DNA of 37,186 bases, taken from the NCBI GenBank assembly GCA_003427395.1, contig BFEA01000225.1, positions 396,647-433,832 of the forward strand, read 5' to 3'. Positions within the stretch are counted from its first letter, which is position 1. The number at the start of each line of letters is the position of its first letter. Below are positions 9,461 to 19,262 of the stretch, one piece after another. This DNA comes from Chara braunii (taxonomy: Eukaryota; Streptophyta; Charophyceae; Charales; Characeae). The notes under the pieces were generated by a model. The model saw only the letters and a program-made list of their open reading frames with translations. It had not been told where the DNA came from and did no database searches. Both the position numbers and the translations under genes were made by a program.

Positions 9461-10667
9461 GTTCCCGGGGTACTCTTCTACGACCCCAGTGCTGCCAGAT
9501 CTACACACTCGAACAGAATCCCCATAACATTGCCCCTGCCAACGAACCCCAATCTCGCCAGTTTTGAACCCAAAAATGGAAATCACCATCGCCCTTGGTT
9601 TCGCCTTCGGATCGATTGCGAGGTTCGGCCAGTTGTCAGCGCCGCTTGTAGCACGCTTCGGATTCCGCCGAGGCAGGCCGTAAACGAAGGGTGTGCATTC
9701 GACGCTCAGCCTCGGTTCGAGTCTGTCGGGTAGTCCTCGAGGCCCGACGCGCCCGGTAATGCCAGCAACCCTCACACGGCGGGCTGGGCCAATAGCGAGC
9801 TATGAAATTCCACAGAACCACTGTGAGTTGGTGATAGGGAAGGAGGAGATGGAAGGGAGGGAAGTTGGTGGTGATAACGACGAAACCCGGGGATATGTAG
9901 TATTGAGTATTGTCCGTATCGGGGTAGTCTGGGCATCTAGGATCGCTGGTTATAGCCCAGTGGAAATCCCTCGCGCATAGTCGGTCATGCTCCGCCAGAC
10001 AGGGGAATTCCGGATATCATAGTCTAAGCTGTTCGCCTTTCCAATCCTCGCGATATTTCGGGTCCCTCAGGTTTTCGTGGTCGGATGTCCAGGAGGGAGA
10101 TCTCGCAGCCATGTCCGCCCAGTAGGTCGGTTCCCCCGCATCCTTACAAGGGGTAAAAGCTGATTCACGTGGACGAGCCCGTACGTGGCGACTCGACTTT
10201 CTCGAGATCGCGATCGTGCGCGCGCGTACTCGTAAAGGAACAACCGATTGGTTCCGGTTACGTTCATAAGTGCAATTATCCTACCAATCACTACATGCCA
10301 TACAGGTCACCAGAAGGATGATCAACTTATCACAGCACTTCGGTGTTGACGACGGGACACCAGACATCAGGACAAACATTTTTCATCAGTTGTGAGCGTA
10401 TAGCTCCCGCAAGTGATCATTGGTTAGAGGTGAGACAGGCATCGCAAAGCAGAGCTAGAAATCTGAAAAGATCACTAATACAAGGGAATTTACATTCATT
10501 TCATGCATGCATACTGAAATCGCATGAAAATCCGAGACGATGTACAAGCGAAGTTCAAAAGAGGAGGGCCGTGATAACAAGATCAGCCATACCAGGATCC
10601 AAAATTGTACAGATGAACAGGGGAAGAAGGAGACAACAAAGAAAGAACCTTATCCCACACCCACACA
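9461..10667. other. Unassigned CpG-rich stretch
   Basis: No gene recognised. CpG words are frequent around 9600-9790 and 10150-10230 (for example ATCGCGATCGTGCGCGCGCG), unlike the AT-richer LINE to the left. It could be the 5' end of the LINE or a separate promoter-like segment. Neither can be shown from sequence alone. Confidence 0.4.
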
Positions 10668-10808
10668 NNNNNNNNNNNNNNNNNNNNNNNNNNNNNNNNN
10701 NNNNNNNNNNNNNNNNNNNNNNNNNNNNNNNNNNNNNNNNNNNNNNNNNNNNNNNNNNNNNNNNNNNNNNNNNNNNNNNNNNNNNNNNNNNNNNNNNNNN
10801 NNNNNNNN
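10668..10808. other. Assembly gap (141 N)
   Basis: A run of N placed directly before a (CT)n tract. The microsatellite probably stopped the assembly. Frames running through the gap are meaningless. Confidence 0.99.

Positions 10809-10867
<59 letters not shown>
10809..10867. repeat. (CT)n microsatellite at gap edge
   Basis: A pure CT tract adjoining the N gap, so its true length is unknown. Confidence 0.95.
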
Positions 10868-10870
<3 letters not shown>

Positions 10871-12100
10871 CCCGACACTGGCAGTCCATCGCCACGTATC
10901 AACGCAGAGTTGTCACCCCGTTTGGTTCAAGCATGCAAGCCAGGTACGTCCGTGCGCCACAGTCCGTCGCGGCCCCACACGTCAACCCCGCATACCCGAT
11001 AACAGCTCGTCGGATCGCCCAACTTTCGCACTCACTCACCTTCCAAACTTGCTAGTTAGCCGACCCTCACTGATCGCGCTAACTTCGAAATTCTTAGAGA
11101 GACAACTAATCGCGCTTGCGAAATTTATAGCGTGCATGCTTGCGCGAGGGATACGAGATTAGCCCCAAGTGATGAGAAAAAGAAGAGAAGAAGTGCCTAC
11201 GTCTGCATGTCTGGGCCGCGACGCGGGGGACTGAGCCACTCTCCGCGCATCGATTCGGTCATGCAGGCATAGGAAACAATCAGATCAGGGAAAAAGGCGT
11301 GCATGCGCGAGCGAGCACAAGGTTGGAAGAGGGGAGAACACGAAGGACATCAAGAACGAAAGGATTAGAGTTGCAATTACACCCGCCAAAACTTTTACAG
11401 TTATGTACAACATTAAGGCGCAAAAAGAAATCAGAGCCCAAATCTTGTCTCGGCAAGGCGTGCGTAAGCAGGGAGCGCCACGCAGCAAAATCCAGAAGGC
11501 GACTAAATTCCTATCTTAAGTCCTAATTGCAAAAGAAAAATTCCGAAGAAAAACGATTTCGAGCGCCCGTGGGGGGGGGCCTCAACACCAATTGAAAATT
11601 CAAAAACATATTCCCGTGCGATGATCGCGCCAAAATCCCCAGCGCCCACAGCAGAACAAGAAAGAAGAAGCTATGGTACAGTTATTCTTCGCGCTCGCTA
11701 AGGCGCGGTTCTCCAACCATTGGCACGAGATCTTCCCAACACCGATCCACCATTCTCAGCAGAAAACCCGAAAAGAAACGAGGACATCCATGCAAATTGC
11801 TCGCCCGACCCGTTTGTCCATCGCTCGCCCCTTCGACCCGTCGTATTTCCCCAAAGCAGCTTCGCACAGAAAATCGCGCGGTTTCAGAAAGTGGTTCGTC
11901 ACAGTGAGTGAAACGTGTGTGATTTGACGAACCAAAAAACTTGGTTGTGATTTCACGTACCCTTGGGACAGCCACAGGACCCCAACAACAAAAACAAAAG
12001 AAAAACCTACCAATGGGAGAGAAAAAAGAAAACATCCTTTTCCTGGGCTTAATTCACAAAAACAGGCTACCGCTGATTTCCTGCCAAATTCACGATGCTT
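10868..12100. other. Unassigned
   Basis: No supported gene. Short open frames on both strands lack domains. Just after the CT tract, at 10896-10910, GTATCAACGCAGAGT equals the 3' 15 bases of a common cDNA template-switch primer (reported as a finding). Confidence 0.45.
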
Positions 12101-12187
12101 GACAGTCACACACCTTAAACACTAATGCCTGACAGTCACACACCTTAAACACTAATTCCTGACAGTCACACACCTTAAACACTAATC
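12101..12187 (+). repeat. 30-bp tandem repeat, three units
   Basis: The unit starts GACAGTCACACACCTTAAAC and ends ACTAATGCCT. Copies begin at 12101, 12131 and 12161 and differ only in the last bases before the next unit. Confidence 0.95.
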
Positions 12188-12298
12188 CACATACATCAGT
12201 GGTGGGATCTCCCTCCAGGTCTTTCTCTGTACTTACTGGGCCCAATAGAGTATATATTTATTTATTTCAAATGATTTGATTATTATGACTTTTCTAAT

Positions 12299-12677
12299 GG
12301 GATAATTTGTAGAATACCCTCATAAGTTGAGATATATGCCAAAATGCCCCTGAAAGATGTGGGTAGAGTGGAATGCCCTTTTGGGCTGAGATCTTTGTGT
12401 TGTGCCCTTGTCGGGCGGGTGTGCAACTTTGCAATCTGGACCTCCCCGTTTGGGCCTTGGCCCTGTGGAATAGCGGCTAGGAAAAGTTGGCAAGTACTGG
12501 GGCCTTTTGCAAAGTTGGACCGTACCCGGTAGGGGTATATTGCAAACATGGGCATCCAACCGACGCCAGGGTTATTGCACAATTTTTTTTTTTTTTGTCA
12601 GAGGGGCATTCTACCCACATCTTTTAGGGCCATTTTTGTATGATCTCAACTTATGGGGGTATTTTGCAAATTGTCCC
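12299..12677. mobile_element. Non-autonomous element with about 80-bp inverted ends
   Basis: The left arm begins GGGATAATTTGTAGAATACC and runs through CATAAGTTGAGAT and AAAGATGTGGGTAGA. The right arm, on the other strand, reads GGGACAATTTGCAAAATACC and carries the same blocks. The arms match over about 80 bases with scattered differences. The interior (about 220 bases) has no coding frame. This is a MITE-like or foldback structure. No clean target duplication is visible (flanks CTAAT and TTACT). Confidence 0.82.
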
Positions 12678-12718
12678 TTACTGTTACTTTCATTCATCTG
12701 ACTCCATTCAAATATAGG

Positions 12719-12762
12719 TCTGTGGTTCAACAGTTCGTGGGTGTACCAACTGAGCTTGGGTA
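12719..12762 (-). repeat. SINE family A, partial head
   Basis: On the - strand, CCAAGCTCAGTTGGTACACC followed by CACGAACTGTTGAACCACAG matches the A-box half of family A. The B box and body are missing. Confidence 0.65.
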
Positions 12763-12959
12763 CTAGTAGTTGGTCCAACGTCCCTTGACATGAAACAGAA
12801 TCAGATGTTCTCAGCTGTTGCTTTCGCTGGATCAAAATCAGCCTGACCTTCCTTTTTTTTTTTTTTTTTTTTTAAATAAAATCAGACTGACCTCCCCTTT
12901 TCTGATGGACCTCAGTTTCCTCTCTGACTGACCCTACAGCATCGTCCGGACCCTCCGAT

Positions 12960-13115
12960 TGTTATTTTTACTTTTGGCGACAGCCTTGAGATGTCATCAT
13001 TGAACTCACCGGCCCCAGGTAATTCCAAATGAGTTTATGCTGGTCGTCTGAGTGTCTCGATTCGAACTTGGGTCTGCATTTCAACAGTACGTGGGCGTAC
13101 CAACTGAGCTAGGCC
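12960..13115 (-). repeat. tRNA-derived SINE, family A, copy 2
   Basis: The - strand reads GCCTAGCTCAGTTGGTACGC (A box), AAGTTCGAATCG (B box), and the body GGAATTACCTGGGGCCGGTG, ATGATGACATCTCAAGGCTG. It then becomes A-rich with interruptions. The body matches copies 1 and 3, so this is the best full-length reference copy here. Confidence 0.82.
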
Positions 13116-13862
13116 CGTTGCTCCGATCCTCCGATTAGGGATCTGATGGACTGACGACCGACGTTTTCGGGCAAAAGACGAAAGAGAGTCGAGCTACTAC
13201 AGCTGACTGGATTGCCTGACACCTGCCTGCCTTGATGTTGGAGTAGGCTGACCAGGATTGCCACGTGGATAGGACCAGGCACGAGCAGCGGGGCCGGCAC
13301 GGCCGAAAGAGACGTGGTAGAAGGGCACGGCGACCCGCACACCTGTGCCTTGCGCGTTCTTGGTAAGTGACGTAGATAGATGACAGGGGGGCGGGGTCCC
13401 ACGTAGCAAGAAGCTCCGTTTCGGGCCGTTGATCATCGTAATCCGCGGTCCCAACTCCAAACGAACTGCGCGAGGAGTTCGTGTACGGGGTGTATTGAAA
13501 GGTCTGTTTGCCTGTCTTCTATAAGTGGGGGCCGGGGATACCGGCCACGCCGCGCGGTGGGTTGTGCGTTCTCGTGGTCCACGAACGGCTTGCCGAAATA
13601 GAGTTGGTGTTCTTGTGACTGGTTGTGGTCGTTCCTTGTGGTGAACCGGTGCTTACGTCGTTCTTCTTCCCCGTGCTGCGGCGGTGGCTGCATCAGTGAA
13701 ATCGGTCAAGTGACCGTCTCTGGCGTCGTACCTGTGGCTGCTCGCTCGCGGTTTGATGCTCATGGTTGCCTGTGGATCGGCCGATGAGGGTGAGGGTTAA
13801 GGAACTATACTAATGTGGGGAGAAGGGAACGACTACCGGTAGCTGTCGTCTTTGCTGGTTGT
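13116..13862 (+). promoter_or_regulatory. Upstream region of TIC236 (promoter/5' UTR presumed)
   Basis: No other gene is seen between the SINE and the first TIC236 ATG. The stretch is moderately GC-rich and free of simple repeats, unlike everything further left. In the TIC236 frame a stop lies at 13791-13793, which bounds the possible N-terminus. No TATA box or start site can be fixed by eye. Confidence 0.35.
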
Positions 13863-16800
13863 ATGGCGATGGCGGCGTCAGTGGGCGGAGGCATTGCATT
13901 TCTGCATCCACCGCCGGCTGTAGCAGGATGCCGCAGCGGGCGCCGCGCTGGAGGAAGGCGACAGGAGGAAAACAACAGGTGGTCGGTCATAGAGGCGTCG
14001 CGCAGGGCGCATCACGTGCGGCTCAGAAAAGAGCTCTTGGGTCAACAGCCATGGGCGACGTCTTTGTTGGGAGCTCAACTGCCGTGGAGTGTGTTCGTCT
14101 CGCAGTCGTCCGGTGGAAGCTGCGGCGGCAGGAAGGGGAAACTGGAAGATGAGCGGCCTGGGGAGGATGAGGGAGAAATGAGGACGACGAGGAGGAGGAG
14201 GAGGAGGAGGGGGAGGGTGAAGAGGAGGGGAAGAGGCGATAGCGGGGAAGAGAGCAGAGGGTGGCATGCAGGTTTCCTTTTCCCTCTCCCTCTGTCTCCT
14301 GGCGGTCTTAAGGCGGGTGGAATGGGTCCAAGGGCTAGCATCTTTAATAGGAGGGACGGAGAGCGCAAAGCCTTGAAGCGAGACGACGGCAGAATCCCTC
14401 CAGATTCAGCGGGAGCTGCGGAGGAGGATCGAGGAGGGAATGGAGGGTTAGTGACGGCGAGGTCCCGGTGGTCATCCAACGAGGCTCGTTCGAAGCAACT
14501 GAAGAGGACGGCATGGATTGCCGCCACATTGTTGATGGGTGGTGCTGCTGTCTACGGTCAATTCAAGGCTTGCAGGTACGTAACTGAACGAGTTCTGCCG
14601 CCTTTTACCTCAGCCGTTAGTTCTTATCTGGGGAGAGAAGTGAGCTTAGGAGGTGTCCAAGCATTGACTCCGCTGGGAATCAAGTTGGGCCCATGTTACG
14701 TGGGACCAGATCGACAGGAGTTCTCATCAGGAGAGCTTGCCTCCGTAGAGATTCGGATCAGTCCCGTGGCGAGCATTCGGCGGCGCGAGTTGGTATTAGA
14801 CGCGGTCATATCGAAGCCGCAAGTGCTGGTCTGTCAGAAACGCGACTTCACGTGGTTGGGCATCCCGCCGGTCCAGGAGAAGAAGTCGTTAAGGACGAGT
14901 CAGATGGATGGGCCGGGCGTGGACGCGCGCACGCGGGCGCGGAGGCACGCGCGAGAAGAAACCATGGAAAAACATATGAAGCGACGAGATACGGCAGCGA
15001 GACACGCGGCGGAATACGGCTTCAAAACGAAGGAAACGGTCGTCTCGTCAGTATCTGGGAAAGGAGGGGAGAGGGGAGCGAAAACTGAACAGGCAGCCAA
15101 TGGGGAGGAAGGATCTGGCGCGGGCGCGCTGGAGGAGGAGGGCGCAGGCGATGAGGAGGAGGAGGAGGAAGAGGACGACGAGGCCCCGCATTTCTCCCTT
15201 CGTGCGATTGGTCAATGGGTGGACGAAATGACGGAGGTGATGGTGGAGACTCTGGGGGGGTGGGTTGGGCAATTTGGTTGGCAGGGGGGGGGATCAGGGC
15301 CTGCGAGCGATGTTCGCGGGATGCAAGAGAGAGTTCTGCGGCGGAGTGCGACGGCGGCGCTAGCTCACTTCAGCGGCCGGGGGGACCACATCGACATCGG
15401 GTCGACCACGGACTGGTTGTCGCTGGACCAAGAAGAGGGATCAAGAAGGTCTGGGGGGGGAGCAAGAACGGATGTCGCTGGTGTGGAGCAACAGTCTGTG
15501 TCTGTTTCTCCGCTCTTTGACGGTCAAGATAGGATACTGGACGTGGAGGGCGCAGAGAAGGAGGAATCGCCGGCCTTTCTCTCCGGGACTGAAGGAGCGG
15601 AGAAGGAGGAGGACATGGTGATGGGAGGGAGGAGGAGGGTACCTGCGTCTGGTAGTCGCGGATGGCTGGAGGAGGGGAAGTGGGGGGAACGGGAGGAGGA
15701 CTTTCAAGCGGGCGAGAACGAGGAGAACGAGAGGGAGGAGGAGAAAATAGGTACCACCAGCTATTTTGAGAGCATGGGAGGAGAGGATGGAAGGGAATCG
15801 AACCACGAGGAGGGGATTGTCGAGCATCCAGGAGAAGGTCAACCGCTCCCGGCGGTCAGGCAAGTTGTGGGCAATGCAGCGACAGCGACTGCGGAGGAAG
15901 GAACCAGCAGCGTAACTGATGGTGGAGGTGATGGCGTGGGAGTTCTGGGAATCACCTTTGAAGGGAAAGGAAGGGCGGGCGCGAAGAAGAAGAGGGGGAG
16001 TCGATTCGGAGGAAAGCTAGCACGCGGCGAGGGCGGGAGTTTACGGCCTCTGGACTCCGTTTTGCAACAACAACAAAAACCGAAGATCGCCGCCGCGGTA
16101 CACCCTCACCCTCACCCTCAGGAGGAGGCGTTGAGGAAAAGCCAGCAGCAGCAACCGACGAAGGCTCCGGTACATGCGCAGGAAATGACGAAAAGCCAGC
16201 AGCAAACTGCTCCACGTGTGGGTGTGAGCGGCGTCAGCAGCAGTAGGGGAAGAGGAGGGGAAGAGCGGGAGGCGAAGGATGGAGATGGAGAAGCTGCAGG
16301 AGGAGGAGGAGCGGGAGGAGGAGTGGCGCCAAGAACATACGAGAAAGGGAAGTTGGGAGAGAATGGCATCGTACATCCTCCGCCTGTGGAGAGGGCTGCT
16401 GAAGAAGTAGAGAGGTCGTCGGAGGATACACCCATCGGCATCGTGACCGGCCTGGAAAGCGAGACGGTTGTTCCTGCCGCACAGGAGCTTGGGGATGGGG
16501 ATGACGTTTTGTTGTCAAAGGGAGACGTGCAGGGGGGGGGGATAATAGTAGACGATGAGGGTGGGGTTGGGAGAAAGCAGCAGGAGCATTCCGACGTGGA
16601 GAGCTCAGGGCGAGGAGGAGGAGGAAGGGAGGAAGGAACCAACGAAGGAGGAGAAAGTCCGATTCTTCTCCCAATGACGACGACGAGGAGGAGGAGGATC
16701 TATGGCCGTGCGGAGGGCCGCTCTTCCGCTGCCATCGAGAGATGGGTGAGAAGTCAGAAGTGGGCTTCCTCTGCCTCCGATCAAGCCGCTGCGATTAGAA

Positions 16801-17377
16801 AGCGTCTTGACGTGGAGACAAGATTGGCGAGGTTGGCGCTTCTGAAGTCGGCTGGAGTAAGGAGAGGAGTAGCTATAGCCGTCCATGCGAGAGAGACATG
16901 GCATAGAGCCCTGAAGAGAATCCAGGAGGAACAGGCAGTAGTAGATCGTGTGGTGAGAAGTGTTCAGCTTTTGCGCTTGAGGTCCGAGGCAGGATGGACG
17001 GTGGTGAGCAGTTGGATCGAAAAAGAATTGTGCGGAGGAGGTGGTACTAGTAGTAGTAGTGGTAGTAGAAAAATTCCACAGAGGGTATCGGAGGCGATTG
17101 CAGACTTGGGGAAATGGTTGAACAGTGTGGGGGATTCTGCACAGGGCAGAGCCGCCAGATCGGAAATGAGGCAGGCAGTGAAAGGAGAGGTTTCAAAGAG
17201 AGCAAGGGCTGGAAAGAGGGGAGCGAAGGGAGATGGGAGGAGGGTGAGGGGTGGTAGGAAAAAGGCGGGAATTGTCAAGGCAAGCGAAGGCGGAGCGAGA
17301 GTGAGCGTTGCGCTTGGAACTATCTGGATTCGCGAGGGGGTTCTCATGCTCTTGGCGTACGGCGACGATGCACCCAG
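13863..17377 (+). CDS. TIC236: TIC236 exon 1: transit peptide, membrane anchor, N-terminal region
   Basis: The first in-frame ATG is 13863 (MAMAASVGGG...), giving an Ala/Ser/Arg-rich start suited to a chloroplast transit peptide; an upstream GTG at 13815 is not a plausible eukaryotic start. Residues about 217-235 (AWIAATLLMGGAAVYGQF) form the membrane anchor. Then follow YLGREVSLGGVQ, GPCYVGPDRQEFSSGELASV and QKRDFTWLGIPP (about 326-337), all family signatures. RTRARRHAREE and VLRRSATAALAHFS (about 490) also match. From about 500 to 1140 the protein is Gly/Glu/Arg-rich low complexity, much longer than I recall in land plants. It ends REGVLMLLAYGDDAP. The donor is CCCAG|GTAATT (phase 2). Confidence in the exact start is moderate. 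Confidence 0.92.
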
Positions 17378-18169
17378 GTAATTAATTACTGATTGCCTGC
17401 CACCTCCGTCGTACATTTGTTAAGATCTCTGTCTCACAATGTATATATATGTTAGTTATCACGTACGGACGGCCCCTGGATTGCTGAAGATCTACGTAAT
17501 GAGAAAGAATACATCTACCGAGATAAAAAATAATAAGCATCCTTGAAATCGCAGACGCACCGAGATAAACAGTAATTATTATTCAGGTAATAACGAAGGG
17601 TAAATAAATCAACACAAGCAAGGGTAATTAATCACTAATCAGGATAAGTTAACTAATTCAGTACGGTGATGGGTGTGATCCCTGAAAGTGCAAACGCGGT
17701 GATGGGTGTGATCTGAGTAGTAAGTGCAATGCATGCTTATTACCTGAAGGTCAAAATCTCCACCACACCCATCAACTGTTGAAATGGAAATACGGACCTG
17801 AGTTCTGATTCCAATGGAATCAGATGAGTGAGGACAACGCTGAATTGACCTGGGGCTAGTCAGCTCAAAGATGATATCCCAATGCCGCGCGGTCCTTAAA
17901 AAAAAAAAAAAAAAAACCCTCCCCTCACCACGGATTTTACTGCAATGCACACAAATCTTCCTCGCGATTCAACTCTCAACGACGTTCCCAAGGCTGTTTA
18001 TCATGCAGATATACTACACTTGATCTATTTTTAGTCAAAACAAAAGGCCGAGAAGGTACAGCAGTCGCATTGTGATTCCTCCTCGTCTGTTCGCATGGTG
18101 ATACATTCCCTGCGTACTCGCAGTTTGACAACCCCCTGGCGACCTTTTTTTTTTTTTTTAAATAAAAGC

Positions 18170-18227
<58 letters not shown>

Positions 18228-18368
18228 TGGCGCTTGAAGAACTGATTCAGAAGGGCCGGTTTAGTCAAAGTTTGAACGAGACCTCAACCCTCCTATTTCT
18301 TTGACCTGCTGTGCATGAACGAGAGCATGATTTAGTGGAAACAGTACTAATTGGATCTGTTTGCGAGT

Positions 18369-18401
<33 letters not shown>

Positions 18402-19217
18402 AACCTTCAAACTGACCGGTCCCAGGACCCAGGACAATGCCGAGTTATCTTACTGATTTGAGTCCATCTGGATTTGAACTGAGGTCTGTATTTCAACAAT
18501 TCATGGGTGTACCAACTGAGCTAGGCCAGTTGGTAGACCGCTCATTTTTTATACCCTCTTCATGGCAATCCGAGGATCGATGGACAGCAGAGTCAGGGCC
18601 CCTAATCACTCGCTCAATCTCTCAGATTCTCTTTCTCTTTCATGTCTTTTGTGTCGATCTGATTATATTTATTCGGATTATAACTCACGATCTATTCATC
18701 AACGGTCATCAACAGTTACACGTGTACCCCATTCTGCCACGTGGGCTGGGTACAATCTCTGAGTCAGGTTCTTGAACCTCTCCGTTTCGTGGTTGCTATG
18801 CTCACACCTATCTTGGGGTTGTGACATTGGGGCTCGCTCTACTGCACGACGTTCTAAACGTGTCCAGACCGGATTTGATCCAGATACAATCATCGGACTG
18901 ACCCAAAATCCTGAGCGTATTTGGACCATCACGAGGTCCAGATACGTTTTGAATGTTATGTCGTGGCGCGAGGCGCATTGTTGCTGAAATGCAGTGTGAC
19001 ACTTGGGATCCAGGTTGAGCAACAGAAAATATCATGGGAAGCTAGCTGCCTACCGTCTTCCCCCGAACATAACGCACCCTGCTGATAATGAATGTATGGA
19101 AGCGATCTTTCCGGTCCGGTACAGCCATAATAAGGGTGCGTTGTGTTCGGGGGAAGACGGTAGTAAGCGTGAGTCATCAGCTCGCGCTGATTACGCGTCC
19201 CTCCTCTGCCCTTTGTG

Positions 19218-19262
<45 letters not shown>

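Noticed and set aside
10555-11055. Long frames across the N gap and CT tract
   Set aside because: They consist of unknown residues and Leu-Ser or Glu-Arg dipeptide runs from the microsatellite.
13815-13862. Upstream in-frame GTG as the TIC236 start
   Set aside because: GTG is not a normal nuclear start codon. The first in-frame ATG is at 13863 and gives a good transit-peptide-like N-terminus.
14075-16904. Long Pro/Ser/Leu-rich frames on the - strand opposite TIC236 exon 1
   Set aside because: They mirror the Gly/Glu/Arg-rich coding strand and have no domain of their own.
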